Origin: Penicillium oxalicum
Lineage: Eukaryota; Ascomycota; Eurotiomycetes; Eurotiales; Aspergillaceae
Length of the DNA stretch: 64,000 bases
Direction of reading: 5' to 3'
Assembly (NCBI RefSeq): GCF_001723175.1
Contig: NC_064650.1
Span: 4,526,001-4,590,000, forward strand
The notes beneath the pieces were generated by a model that searched no databases, had not been told where the DNA came from, and saw only the letters and a program-made list of their open reading frames with translations. The translations under genes and the position numbers were made by a program. This document shows positions 1 through 12,599 of this stretch, one piece after another; position 1 is the first letter of the stretch; each line of letters starts with the position of its first letter.

Positions 1-1715
1 AAATGTAACCCCATCGTGGACCACAAGTGATGCATGCGACATGGAGGTCTTTCCTTTTGAGACCTAGAGAATGATGATGGCCATGCGAGTCCCCGCAATT
101 AGACGGCAAAAGTCGCAGATCCGAGTGCTCAACCGTGCGCAACGGTGGTAAATCAGGTTGAGTCGCATTTCACACCTCTTCCCGCCTTCATAAGCCAGCT
201 CCGGCGAGCTTGGGGAGGGGTGGAGGACTATCTCACACAGCAAACGAGGATAATCTCAATCATAGAAGGCTTCACCTACGGCTTACACACGACTTTTCTT
301 CATCATCTGCTGGCGTTGGGGTCATCTCACTGTATTTGGCTTGTCCCCCTGTCCCCGTTGTCCCTGTCTCTCTCATTACCTCGCTTCGAAAGAACCTTGT
401 GGCGCGCAGACAGCCGACAGGCGACCCACCAATGCGCTTCAAGGAGGCTTGTCTTGGCAGGTCGGCGACAGACTGTCGAAAGCATGAGGGCACGAGGGCG
501 CCTTAATCCAGATGGGTAAAGTCAAGTCAAGTCTCTCCCAATCTCTCATCCGAGTCACGGATTTGAGCTCACTCACTGATTCCTCCCGAACGGATTTGAC
601 ATGGCTCGTGCGAAACTCGACAACCTAATTACCCGTCTCGGCCACTCACGTGCACGCCAAACGGTCGGTTGGAATCCGTCCTCGTTCATCCACTGCTGAT
701 GATCACGCTGCTCTGCGAAGAAGTCTTCTCTATGGCGCTCTGAAGGTTCCCTCGTGACATGAATCGATGAGACGAGAGAATCCAGCATGGCCATGAAGGA
801 CTCACGTGTACGCCCCTAAAGCAAGTATGCCACGCTGTCTATTTGGGTCAACTCTTGACTTCTTTTCTCGCCGTGATGTTGTGGGCTCTTTGGTAGGGTA
901 ACAAGATACCACATGCACTATCCACGCATGTTGACGACCTGGAGTCCTGCTTCAACCGGAAGATTACCTGTGAACCAAGAAAATTCAACGCGGAGCCGGC
1001 ACTCTTCTCAATTGATACAAAGGGCCGATAGATCAACGGGCGTTCGCCTGGTAAAAAAAACACAAGCCAAGTACCTAACCAGGTAGATAGCGTTGGCAGA
1101 GAAAGGCCTGCGTAGATCTATATCGACACATGATGGGCTGAGTTCTCTAAACTACGTAGAACTCCAGATTCTCCAAGCTCGTGATTTTGACACGAATGGG
1201 TCCAGTGTTTCAGAACTCAAACGGTACCTGGAATTGAGATTGATGCTCGAGGAAACTTTTGCTCATTCTTTTGCAACTTATTCATCAAGGACTGCTAGCA
1301 ACGCGGTCCAGAATTTGGATCAGTCGCCAGACATGGCCAGTGAATTCATTTGTTTTCGAAGATGTTGTCCCTCTGGTACCTCTCGTTCCTCTTGGTGATC
1401 AACCTTGGAAATCATGTGGAGCCCTCTTTTCCCCGAGCCCGCAACTCCGGTACCTGAGATGTGTACCTCCTGAGTCTCCTCTCCGCATCTTCAACTTTTC
1501 CTCAGCTCTCCGTGCATCTCGAATCCAGTCACTCATTTTTGCTTTCGGTCTCTCTCTCTCTTGTCAGATTTGACGCTCCTCGGGCGCTATCTTACCATCT
1601 TCAACGAGAATAACACCCGGCTTCTAGCGTTTTTACCAGCATGGTCCATTCTTGAACCCCATTCTCCCGCCCCTCGCTCCTGTCTGCCACTGGCATTCCG
1701 CCCCGAACGCCCAAA
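1..1715. other. Intergenic / 5' leader, no gene recognised
   Basis: No reading frame here looks like a conserved protein; the frames are short and of mixed composition. The last 250 bases or so are C/T-rich (for example the TCTCTCTC run near 1551-1561), as is usual for the leader of a filamentous-fungal gene, and lead into the start codon at 1716. The far left may belong to the flank of a gene outside the window, but nothing shows this. Confidence 0.6.
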
Positions 1716-4386
1716 ATGAACGCCAGTCTCCGCTCAAGTCGATCGTCATATGGGGATCCCCGGTATCTCTCAACTGCGACGCTCTCGGATCCCCATGGTC
1801 CACCATCGCAGTCCGTGGCCGCTGGCTATCGCGATGAAGTGCACCTCCATAATGATCAAGCACAGTACGAGCCGGTAAGGGGAAACTCGGAGACCCTGGA
1901 ACACCCTGTGGCTACCGTATCAAATACCACGGCGTTGCTGACCAAGGGTGATGGGGGATAGATCCAGGCAATCCGCTCGCCTGGGCCGACTCAAGTCAAC
2001 CTGAGCGACCCGGTAATGATGTACCTCTTGACGGAAACCGCCATCGGGGACAGCGCCCAATACGAGATCCTCTCTTTCGAGGAGGTGGAACACCTCAAAA
2101 AGGAGCGCAGTCTTTTGACGCCGCGGATCGACAGCACAAAGCGAAAACTTGCCCTGGAAACTAAAATTCGAGACGCTGCCCAATCTCTCGGCAGACTCGA
2201 CAGGCCTCCCAGTCCCCGGAGCAGCAGCGAGTATGGTGGTCGTACCCCAAGCGACACCGGAGCAGGGCTCGACAAAAGCGACTCGGAATTGGCCATGAGT
2301 CAGAGACGATGCGACGAGCTGGCGCAAGAGCTGCAAAGGCTCGAAGCAAGGTCCAGTGAAATCTCCCAGCGCTTGCTCGAACACACTGCCGGTGTCCTGC
2401 AGATGACACACAAGGGATTGAAAAAGACCCGTCCAAATGAGCAAAAGCACGATGAAGCCGAGGACAGCTATGAGTTCGACGACCGCAGCCTGTACCGGAC
2501 CCCGGAGCATTTGGACAACTTCGGCACGCACGGGAGGATAGAGAGCAACGCTTTGAATACAATCACGGATATGGAGTCGCAGAAGCGGCTCGAAGGTCTC
2601 AGTGAGCACCTCTGTCGGCTGCTGATGCAAGCCAACCGAGGCGAATTCGTCGAGCCGCCACCACACCCCGGCACGCCGTCATCCACAATCGAAATGCATC
2701 TCATGTATTTGGAGAATGGCATTCGGTCCTTGCAGTCTTATGGTTCGACAGGATCTGTGCCCGCCGACGAAACGAGCGCATCTGCAGACGCAGAAAATGC
2801 ATGGAAAGCTCAGCTCATGGAGATCAACGGCCGTGTTCAGAGCATCGTTGATCGATTCGGCTTGACACGATCTCCGGCCCTGCCCCCGCCACCAGAACTC
2901 TCGGACAGCGAGGGCTTGCAGGAACAGCTTTCATATCTTCAGGCGGGCGTAGACGCTCTAGCCACCCGGGTCGATGGTTTGCTGGAGCAAAAGAGTATCC
3001 TTACCACCCAGATTCAACAACAGCGCGAGCTCAACAACAAGTCGGACGCCGAACGTGATGCCCATATTGCCGATCTCACAGAGCAGCTGGCCCAGATGCG
3101 ACGGAATTTCGAAGCCTCTGAACAGGAGAGCAAAGCTCATCAGGATCAAGTGGCAGTGATCACGCAACAGCTGGAGGCCCTGCGCAATGATGGTTCCTCC
3201 ACGGACAAGATCAAAGCGTCCCTGATACAGGCTGAGGGTGAAATCGCCCGCTTGCAGGGGGCCTTGGACTCGCTTCACAACGAAGCTGACCTGCGCGCGG
3301 AGGAGGTTCGAGAGGCTCATGACCACACCGAGGAAGTGAGAGAGGCGAATGAACGCGCCATGCAGGAGATTGCCCAGCTTGAGGCTGAAATTGATCAAGT
3401 TCGCAGTGAATCAAATGCGCAATTGTCCGATGCCCGGGGCGAGCGTGATCAATTGGATGCTCAGTTGAAGGCGGCATATGTTCAGCGTGACGAGATCGAG
3501 GCGCAGCTGAAGCAACTCGCCGATCAACGCGACCAGGACCATGCTCAACTCAAGCAAGCTATCGACCAACGTGCGCAAGCTGATGCTCAACTGAAGCAGG
3601 TGGTCGAAGAACGAAACCAGATGGAGGTTCAAATTAGGGAGGCACTCACTCAGCGTGAGCGAGCTGAGCAGAATGCCATCCAGCTACAAAAGGAGATGAC
3701 CGAGCTCGAAGGTGAAATGGTCCGCATCACCACCGAACTGACGATGGTGAAGGCCGAACTAGATGGAGCCTACGGCACCCGAGCGCAAAGGGCCGCCGAG
3801 GTGGCAGCAAACCCCGAAATCCAGAAGGAACTGGATCACCTGCGGACTCGTAATATTGAACTGACCGAGGAGCTCGCCATGCTCAAGGGCCTCCCCAGCG
3901 GCGGCAATTTCCAGCAACGGGCCGATACACTCGAGAGGGAACTACGGGAGACTCTCGATGATTACGAAGCAATGACCAAGGCAAGCATCGAGTTTGAGAA
4001 GGAGCGGGAGCAATTCGAAAATCTCATCGACGCAATGCGCGATCGATGCGAGCAGCTGGAGCAGCAGCTCAGCGAGGAGCGTATTAATTGGATGAACTTG
4101 AACAGCCCCGGTTCCGTGGGTCGCGATGGATCCGAGACTACCTCGACAATGGTCCTGAAGAATGAATTCAAGAAGATGATGCGGGACACACGTAATGAGA
4201 ATATGAAGATCTTAAAGGTATGTGGCTGCAACAGGATTGCACCTCGCAATGGCCTGCTAATCTCATGGTCCATAGAGAGAACAAGAGGAGCGCCGCAGGC
4301 TCGAGGGTCTTCTCCGAGCTCTCAGAAAAGAGCACGCCCAAGTCACCGGCAAAATTATTGTCAGCCCTGTGGGCACCCCATCATGA
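1716..4386 (+). CDS. Uds1-domain coiled-coil protein (up-regulated during septation family)
   Basis: Three exons: 1716-1874, 1968-4217 and 4276-4386, giving about 839 aa. Intron 1 (1875-1967) is GTAAGG...CCAG and intron 2 (4218-4275) is GTATGT...ATAG with a TGCTAAT branch-like site; both are phase 0. The Uds1 domain lies at about residues 65-165, with the family-like stretches MYLLTETAIGDS, YEILSFEEVEHLKKE and KLALETKIRDAAQSL. From about residue 380 to 760 the protein is a long heptad-rich coiled coil full of E, Q, L and A, with repeated QLKQ/AQLK units around 485-545. The end splices to REQEERRRLEGLLRALRKEH and finishes VSPVGTPS. The family is fungal and was named from genes induced at septation; biochemical activity is unknown. 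A scaffold role at septa or the spindle pole is inference. Start chosen because the short N-terminus splices in frame onto the domain. Reading through intron 2 would give a different tail ending at 4400, which I consider wrong. Confidence 0.88.
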
Positions 4387-4654
4387 TGATGAACTACTAG
4401 ACGCATGTTTGATTTTCGTTCCTACTTGACTTTGGCAAGTACTTGTACAAATACCCAGTGGTCGTTCTTTCTGTCACCATTGCGCATAATGATAATAGAA
4501 TGCACGGCGTGGTTTCTGACGGCAGCTGCGGTGCTGCAAAACCGGTAACAACCCATCTGTTTTTAAAGCTGAACTTGAATGTTTTGTTGCATGCTCTATC
4601 AATAACCAAGCCGATTTCCCATTCTTTTTTCTGTCTATCGTGTCTTCTTGCACC

Positions 4655-6190
4655 ATGGCTGCTTGTCACATTGGGGCAAGCCGTGAAATAGCGCCTGAGC
4701 CTTCATGGTTCCGCCGTCGTTCATTTTCTGATCCAATGTACATGTCTTCCAGTGAGGACTCTTTCTTTGACTCTCGAATTGCCTGGAGCGACGACAAGGA
4801 TATCATTACTGCCAGCGTTGTGCGGGCACCGAACCGGGATTCCGAGCAGCGCGAGAGCGGTTATCGCATGGACTACAGCATCGAAGAAGGGATGGCTGCT
4901 CACATTGCCATGTTCATTCCCTCCGACCGCTCCGAGAGCAGTTCAGACTCCATGCCGAATCGCTTCCACGGCAGGAAGAGACGACACACAGCGGATGCGG
5001 TGCTGTACCGCACCCTGGCGCTATCCGACCAGGCCGAGAGTCGTCCCAGCCGTACGTTCCTCACGCCACAGGGCTTGATAATGCAGACTTCACATGGCCT
5101 GCAGATTCGTCGTAGAGCCGTCTCACTCGACAACATCCGTAAACCCAGGCCGTTGACCTGGCCCGGAAAACCTGGTCCAGCCATCGTGCCACACCAACCC
5201 CCTTATCCTCCACCTCATAGGATGCCTACGCCTCCTGGACTCCCCTCGTTCGACACGCCCGAGGCCATGTACTGCGCGAGTCAATTTCTTCACGAACCTC
5301 GTGGCGGGAGAGCCGATGCTCAGCACAGCGGAGACAACGTGAGACCTGGCTTCGGCTTCTACGTCAATGCTATCCGTGGATTCTTCGGCTGGTCCACCCC
5401 TGTCGATGCATCGGCTACGTCGCCGCCAGAGCCATATGCAGGAATTGGACGTGCTCATGATGGCACTATCGTCCACGGCCGTTTTCCTTATCGGCAGAGT
5501 GGACATAACATGAACATGACTCGAAACATTCATGACCATCCATTTGCCCAGAACACCCTTCCTGGCACGGAGAACAACACAGCAACTTCCGCAGGTTGCC
5601 GGGGTGAAAAGGTCGATGGGCCTCATTTTCAGGAGCGACAACCCATTGATCCGCCAAGAGTACCTTGTCAGCGCTATGGGCACCCTCTCACACAGTCTGC
5701 TTTCGCATCGTCCAACCCTGCCGGTTTGCCGACCAGAGTATCACCTTGCCGCACAACTGACAATGACCAAACCATAAACCAAGGGACTCGGGCTGCGACA
5801 TGGTCCACGTTCACATCGAACTACTCCTCCGCTGAAAACAACATGAACGCGAACCGAAGATCGGGAGGTGAAAATCTGGGCTCGATGGCCGGTACTTTGT
5901 CCTCCTTTGGCTTGGGCAGCTGCCCTTCCTGTCTGGGAAGACCACGTTCTGGCCCGAGGCCTAGCTTTGAAACAACAGCCTTGCAAGCAACGCATTCATC
6001 TGAGTCTCAGCAAACCTATACGACTGCACGCAGTCACCCATCGAACGCATCCCGGCAACCCGCGGGGACGACCACAGAGACGATCGTGGGGACAGGGGAG
6101 TATGGATTTGGAGTGTCCATGGCTTGGAGAGCGGCTGGGAGCTACTGGAATTCTGTTTCGCAGTACGTCTGGTCTCGATATGGCTATTAA
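4655..6190 (+). CDS. Uncharacterised intronless protein, 511 aa
   Basis: One uninterrupted frame begins at an ATG in a strong CACCATGG context, 268 bases after the Uds1 gene and on the same strand. I do not recognise the family. The N-terminus has basic/serine patches (FRRRSFSDP, GRKRRHTADA) that resemble kinase-target sites. A proline-rich segment lies around residues 176-205 (PPYPPPHRMPTPPGLPSF), followed by DTPEAMYCASQF, which looks like a conserved block. The middle is low-complexity, rich in S, N, G, H and R. The last 30 residues are aromatic (GEYGFGVSMAWRAAGSYW). There is no signal peptide or convincing membrane segment. The length and the good start context support a real gene; function is unknown. 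It is probably a largely disordered fungal-specific protein. Confidence 0.72.
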   Translation: MAACHIGASREIAPEPSWFRRRSFSDPMYMSSSEDSFFDSRIAWSDDKDIITASVVRAPNRDSEQRESGYRMDYSIEEGMAAHIAMFIPSDRSESSSDSMPNRFHGRKRRHTADAVLYRTLALSDQAESRPSRTFLTPQGLIMQTSHGLQIRRRAVSLDNIRKPRPLTWPGKPGPAIVPHQPPYPPPHRMPTPPGLPSFDTPEAMYCASQFLHEPRGGRADAQHSGDNVRPGFGFYVNAIRGFFGWSTPVDASATSPPEPYAGIGRAHDGTIVHGRFPYRQSGHNMNMTRNIHDHPFAQNTLPGTENNTATSAGCRGEKVDGPHFQERQPIDPPRVPCQRYGHPLTQSAFASSNPAGLPTRVSPCRTTDNDQTINQGTRAATWSTFTSNYSSAENNMNANRRSGGENLGSMAGTLSSFGLGSCPSCLGRPRSGPRPSFETTALQATHSSESQQTYTTARSHPSNASRQPAGTTTETIVGTGEYGFGVSMAWRAAGSYWNSVSQYVWSRYGY

Positions 6191-7275
6191 TGCGTATTGT
6201 GGGCGGTTGAGGATGACATTTGTCTTCTGTCCCATCTTTTGAAGATTGCTCGCTTTGATTCCACTCCTTAGCCCGGCAGTTGCGGATTCGCTCGTTGTGT
6301 TATTGAAGGCTCTCGGGTGTTTTAATTGCTTTTTTCTTCGCACTAGCTTGCTCTCTTTGCTTCTCTTTTAATTAAATGGTCTTGAAGCTGCCTTTACAAA
6401 GAATGAAGCCACTCACTTGACCAGTCTGACTTGCGGATGTCGGTCATTGGAGTGTTTTTTTTGGTCCGATCCTCGGTGAGATACTTAACTTGGAAAAATT
6501 TGTATTTAACATGAACGTAGGAGACGTCATAGAGATAAGGCAGAAAAGCTGTTCTACTTGGACAATATGGGAGTGAAATTAAGAAATACAGATCAAGATG
6601 GAATGTGACCTGTAAAGTCAGGAAGACAGAGTTGAATAAAATTTCCAAATTTCTTCAAAAAAAATAAAAATAAAATAAAAAACTTCGCTCAGAGATAACT
6701 GAACCTTTTGTTTGCAAGTTTAAGGGGGATTTTTTTCAAAAAAACAAAAGAAATACGGTGTCGCTATTAGCAACGCGGTGACTTGATCGGAGGTTATTTA
6801 GTACCGGAGAGCAGGCGAGATAATGGATGAAACCTTCTCAAAGAAAGTCAGAGGGCAACCAGGGATAAGCATCAGTGGTGGGTGCTGTATGATTCATGGA
6901 CAAATTGGCATCATGCAAGAAGAGAGGGGAGTTGGAATTCCATGAATGCGAAGTGTAGTATGGGCTCGAAAGCAGATGTCATTTAGGCTATAGCATAGAT
7001 TCGTGTAAGGGTGATAAAAAGGACGGAGGGGCCGAGGAAAGCGGAGGTGGACGTATCCTCATCGAAGTCGTAGACTGACTTCGAAAGCGCAAAAATACAT
7101 GTGAAATAAAATACAAGTCATGGTATGATGATGGACGAGTGTACGAAGATACACACTGTCGAGAGTGGCAGTGGTGGATGACCGGAGAAAGTAAAGGGGA
7201 AAAAAAGTGTATTTGGATGCCATGCTCATTAGTATGCAGAGAAATGTAGTTCAAATCACATCGTAGAACTGAAGA
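6191..7275. other. Convergent 3' intergenic region
   Basis: This lies between the stop of the 511-aa gene (+) and the stop of the F-box gene (-), so it holds two 3' UTRs. It is A/T-richer than its flanks, with an A-rich run at about 6656-6680 and an AATAAA-like signal at 6635-6640. No gene seen. Confidence 0.6.
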
Positions 7276-10034
7276 TTAAAGTCCTTGGAAGAAACGACAT
7301 GCCTCCAGAATTTCTTCGTCGCCACAGGCAAAGTCCCAGCCAACTATACGGGGATCAACGCTTGCGCAGACTATTTTGCGCGAGTCAAACTGAACCTTGA
7401 AGACTCGGGATGTCGGGGCTGGCGCACGATTGCGGTGAAGTTGATGAATCTGGCGAGCAGGGGCCATTTGCGGTGGATTACCGGGTATGGCGACGGCGGC
7501 GATAGCGGCCGCAGCCGCTGGTGTCACCGTTGCCGGTGTTGCTGGGGGAATTGGAGAAGCTGAAGGGGGTTGCTGCAATATTTGAGCTGACCCATTGATC
7601 GAAGTGGGATCGGTGCCATTTGCTGAACCGGGCATCGTCGACGGGCCAGCAACAGCAGCGGCATTCCCCTCTTGACTTCCCGGTGTGTTCCCTTGGGGTT
7701 GAAGTTCTGTGGAATGACTCGATCGCTGGTCCGCCGTGGCATTCTGAGCTGCTGGAGTTGCCGGGCCCGGCGCCTGAGCAGCCTGTAAATGTCGAACCTG
7801 AGTCTGAATGGCAGCCCGTGCGGCGGCGCTTAGTGTCCCACGAGCCGCATTAGCTGCGGCATCCGACTGCAGCAATCTGTGCCCAATTGACCATGCCCCA
7901 TCCCGATCCTTGTGCCAGATCAGGATAGATTGATCGTAGGAGCCGGAGACAATGCGCCCCCACATGCTGCCTCCACCACCCGGAGGAATTTTGGCCCCGA
8001 TGGCTCGGATATCACGGGGGTTTCGCGACCCGGCCGTATTGGAGGTGTAGCCCGCACGGCGCGAGACGCCTGGGCCAAGGTCAACAGGGACCCCTTCCTG
8101 TTGTGCTCTCCAGAAGGCCGTGTCAACCTCCAGTGCTTCCAGTCGCAAGGCTTCGTCTGCACCTGGCGGATCGCCAAATCCCGCCTGTACAGTGCGGACG
8201 AGATTGTTGTGTCCACGTAAGCAAGCCACTTCGGCTCCCGAGATATGGTCATAGATACGCACAGTATTGTCGTTACTGCCACTGATGATACGGCGGCTGT
8301 CAGATTGGACACAGGCAATGCCCTTTTCGTGGCCCATCAGGGTCTTCACGCAGGTACCGTTGCGAATGTTCCAGACTTTGATCATACGGTCTCCCGACGC
8401 GGTCACGATTTCATCGCCGTCAAGTTGCATGGCATTGACAGCAGCCCCATGGCCTTCTACCGTCATAAGTAGCGAGTATGCCTTGAGAGCTTTAATTTGC
8501 CCATTGGCGATACTAGCTTCAAGGAGACTGGGGGCATTTTCATTGAGATCGATGATGTAGGACGGGTAGCTGGCTGCACCGCCTTTGAAAAAGCGAGGGT
8601 AATCCTCATGGGTAGGGAGGAGGTCATGTCGATTCCAAACTTTGACAGTCCGGTCTTTCGAGCATGTCACGAGGAATCGGTGGTCAAATTTGAGGTTCAG
8701 CACAGAGTCGGCATGGGCATTCGCAATGTGGTGGATCCTCTGTCCCGTCGAAAATCTCCACATGATGACACTTCTGTCGCTACTGCCTGATATGATGATG
8801 TCCTCCTCTGGGCTCGGGTCAAATTGCAAGCACAAAACTGACTTTGCATGGCCAACCAAAGGACGATACCACAATCGTTTGGTCTCCAAGTCCCACACCC
8901 GGACGGTTCTGTCTCTGCTACCGCTGACAAGCCACTTTCCCTCGAACTGAATGGCATAAACGCACTCCTGGTGGGCGTCTTCCGGATGGGAGGGGTGGGG
9001 AAGTTGGAAGTTTGTGAATCGACCATGGTGCCAGTTTGCTTCCAACCGCCGGCGCTGCTTGTAGAGGTGCATCCAATTGATTCTGGCAGAGCCATTGGGC
9101 ATACGCACCACAAGCGACGACCGCAGAGGGGGTTGAAGAAGCGAGGCGGAGTTGAGAGCAGGCGTTGGGGATTCCAGCCGGGGTCTCTCTCTCGCAAGCT
9201 GGGTCGTTCGCTCGCTCGCATCAACCATGTGATGATCGCCTTCATCATCCGGCTCGGCCTTGCCGTTGGAGGACAAAGTATCATCCGCAGTGCGCGTATC
9301 ATACCATGACATCGGAACGCGCTTCTTTTGTTTGGGCTCGCTCAGATCAGGGTCCGAGCATTGTGGCCGTGCACGGCGGGTCTGCGGCGACAGCGCTTCC
9401 GATTGCTCCTGTTCGAAGTTGCGAATGGCACGCACGTCTACGCGCCACCCCTCGTTGATATAGAGAACGCGCCATAGTCCCGAGTCCAAAATGCGACTGC
9501 GCCACGAGCGAGATGCCAGCGATGCGGTCAGGAGCTGACGGGGTTCGAGATATGAAAATATTTGGAAAGTGAGTTCGGGGGGAAGTTTGACCACCGGGTC
9601 CATGTGAAGAAGGGGCGTCAGATGCTCGACAATGCCGGCGAGAGTCGCAGTTGGAAGCGAACGGAGAATGGTATACGCCAAGGCTGTTTTTTTGATGAAA
9701 AAAAATCCATGATCAGTACCACGTAGATGAGTTTGGGCCAAAACTAATGTCGCGACCTTCGTGTCCCTGGAGAATCCGCTGGGATCGCACGAGTTTGACC
9801 GGGTCATCGCCTACCTGCTCGATCCGCTTCACTTTGGGCCAGGACCCATTCTGGAAGCGACATAGAACCTTCTACCGGTAAATCCTTATCGGCTGGGCTC
9901 CTTGTGTCATCCGAATAGCCTTCGTCCAAACGAAAAGCGGGCGACAAAGTCGTGGCTGTATACCCCGAAAAGGAGGTTGCCTGCAGCTTCAACGCTGGGC
10001 AGGATGATGAGTCTGGTCCAGTCTGTTCCTCCAT
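7276..10034 (-). CDS. F-box/WD40 SCF ubiquitin-ligase substrate receptor (FWD-1 / beta-TrCP type)
   Basis: Two exons on the minus strand, 10034-9815 and 9683-7276, with a 131-nt phase-1 intron (9684-9814, GTAGGC...ACAG); about 875 aa. Splicing joins LPEWVLAQSEADRA to ALAYTILRSLP. Order of parts: a D-domain-like dimerisation segment (about 58-100), an F-box at about 104-150 (KLPPELTFQIFSYLEP, then LASRSWRSRILDSGLWR), an acidic/low-complexity linker, WD40 repeats from about 320 to 670 (SGSRDRTVRVWDLET, SGSSDRSVIMWRF, TCSKDRTVKVWNRHD, TASGDRMIKVWNIRNG, SGSNDNTVRIYDH), an Ala/Pro/Gln-rich linker, and a last blade strand at the C-terminus (KVQFDSRKIVCASVDPRIVG). By family knowledge the F-box binds Skp1 in an SCF complex and the propeller binds phosphodegrons. 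Neurospora FWD-1, which degrades the clock protein FRQ, has this architecture; orthology is inference. The start at 10034 is the best guess; 9863 (MSLPEW) or 10181 are alternatives. Confidence 0.9.
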
Positions 10035-12599
10035 CCGCGCGGGCGACGATCCCGGGACCACAACAAACGGCACGTCGATGGGGTCGCCGCTGGCGAGGCA
10101 GAGCCGTCGAGGGGAGGACAGTGGATTCGGAAAACTAACGGAGACTGCCAGACCTCGCGAGATTCGAGTCGCATCACACACAGATGGTGGTTGAGGGGGT
10201 AGAATTTCGATCGCAAAAAGGGTTCATACCTTCTTGCACTTGCCGAGAAGTGGCCCTCGTGTGGTCGAGGCGGTCCTTTACGGAGCAGCTGCTTAGTACG
10301 AGTCACGGATCCACGTCACGGTTGGTGCTGAGCGGCGTCGGGGGGAAGATCCACCGGAGTTGATAGGTCACGGCGGAGTACTCCAGTACAACTGTCGGTA
10401 GACTCGGGAGTCGATACTGAGGCCTCCAGCCACTATCCAGTGAGCCAGTCGTTCTTGAACGGATCGGAAGGTCGATTAAATACAATGCGTCGGAGGGTCA
10501 GACGGGGGTCATTCTCAGTGTTTCGATTCGGCGTGATTCTCTCGTGTTGTCGATTGAAACTACGTAGTCATCTCCTCCCGACCTCCAGGACAAGTCCGAA
10601 GGAAGAGCCCACTCGGCTTGGGCGGTGGTCTGGTTCCACCCGCACGTGATGTTGGAGGGGGAGGAGCTTCTCAGCTTCTCACATGCGAAGGTCAAGCTTG
10701 ATCGCATCACACCACAGTTTCCTAGGGAAGTACACAATGCCGACAAGAGCAGGGTGGCCACGCTGTTCTTCAGGCGTAAATTTCCTTTCGGTGATGTTTC
10801 TCTTCGCAGTCATTTCTTGAGGTTGTCTCCGGTCAACAAGATCAATGCCCAATGCCTCAGATCTGTCTATCCGTCTTATGTAGATCTCTTTCCAAAGCGA
10901 GACGGTCTTTCGGTGCTGCAATATCCTCATGAGATTGTGACTCTGTGACCTTCCATTTTGAATGAGTCAAGTCGTATCCGTTCAGTCTCTTCAGCCAACT
11001 CGGGTTGCGCTCTTGAACACCCATGGGAGGACCCAAATTCTATGTTGGTGTGGATTTGAGCGCGTTGAATCTTCACAGAAATACCAGTCGAGGGTTTATT
11101 CTGGAGTAGAGCGTATACTTTGCCAAATCTCTACGCTCGTCTACGAGGAGGTTTGCTTGTGTCTGGTTGTGATGGAAATGGGTGCGCCTCAGCCTTACAC
11201 AGATGATCAACCACTGGATGACATGCCATTCGTGCAGTAGTAGTATATAGTAGTATCCTCTGTGTGCATCTTTTCAAACAGGTTGGTCAAGACAAGATGA
11301 ACGGGGTCGACCTGTTCCGTGTGCCAAGGACGATGACCGAGCCTCTTGTGAAGAGCCTCCCGCAGCGGAGACAATGTCGACACGCTTCGTCGACACGTCA
11401 AACAGACCCGATGGGGACTGTGTGGACGCGAGTCACGGGACTATCCAGTGACTTTGCTGGACACACAAATGCTCGTGTCCAGACTCGCGACTCTAGAACG
11501 TCGGATCTCTCAGTCTCTCAGGTTGATCCGCCCGCTCCCAGGGTTTCGGCCACTCTAGTGAACCCACTGCCTTTTTCGCATCGTGGATCATGTCCACTTT
11601 GACCTCGCAAATCGTGCCAAATGGTCCGCGGGACACCCTTCTGATGCCCCTCCCCACATCCCACCGCTCGTTCCCCCTAAACCCGATGGAGTAACTGAAC
11701 AGCCCTCTCTTTCGGCTCACCCTCTCCTTTCCCATCCTTTCGCTATCATCCCCCCCCCCCTCTGGTTGTTTCACCTCGCGACTGTCCCTTTCTTCCATCC
11801 CAACCTCTCTCGTGGCTTTCGTGGTCTCCCCCCCCCTTCTTATCGACCGTACGGATGTCTTGTCACTCGATCTTTCACTCCTTTTGAAAAGTGACCTGTT
11901 CCCGCCTTTGGCCCTCCCCTTTCGTCGGTCCACCCCCCCCCCCCCCCCAGTGCTAGCGACAGGGTCCTTGATCATCTCCATATCTCCGAACCCAGCCACA
12001 ACCACTTCACCACCCACACATATTACGTTCGAGCTCATTACTTCATTCGGTAACTCCGATCATATTGAAGCTGATCCACGCCTGCCTGGCCGCAGCGTCG
12101 CCACCCGAACAGATATTCGCCGCCCAACAATTATAATCCGCTGAGGTTCGGGTTCTCCCGTCGATATATGGGACGACTCTGCAGACCCGACACAGACGGC
12201 GGACTTGCACCTTCGATATTCCCTCCTTCCATTTGCATCCTTGTCCACCTCACCGGCGTGTCTCGTGCAGTCTTTGCGCAAAGGGATCGATTGCTCTCCA
12301 TCAGCATCTCATCGTCCCGAAGTGGCTCCCAGTAACTACCGAACCTGAAACCGCGAAGGCGCCAACGAGCGTTCCGAAACCGAATCATAGCTGCTGCTGC
12401 TAACGCCGCTGCCGCCGTCCTGCACTGGGCCGCCATTCTACGCTCAACGACGCTGTGACAACGGTCAACTTATGGTTACCACCCCGATCTCCGACACTCG
12501 TCGCTTATTTTGATACCCCCTTCTCGGATCTGCAGCGCGGATTTGAAAACCTGAGCTTGGCTGGCCTGACTCATCCCGGCGAACCCAGATAATAATAGC
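10035..12599. other. Divergent promoter region between the F-box gene and cdc24
   Basis: About 2.6 kb separates the two divergent starts. No conserved protein is seen in any frame. From about 11550 to 12050 the plus strand is strongly pyrimidine-rich, with an 11-base C run (11750-11760) and a 16-base C run (11933-11948). This suits a long C/T-rich leader for cdc24. An in-frame stop at 12567-12569 precedes the chosen cdc24 start. Confidence 0.6.

Noticed and set aside
4640..4654. Upstream extension of the 511-aa protein by five codons
   Set aside because: It would start at GTG; the ATG at 4655 has a much better context for a eukaryotic gene.
9684..9807. N-terminal 41 residues of the continuous F-box reading frame
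   Set aside because: They are intron sequence; splicing from 9815 to 9683 joins the D-domain correctly.
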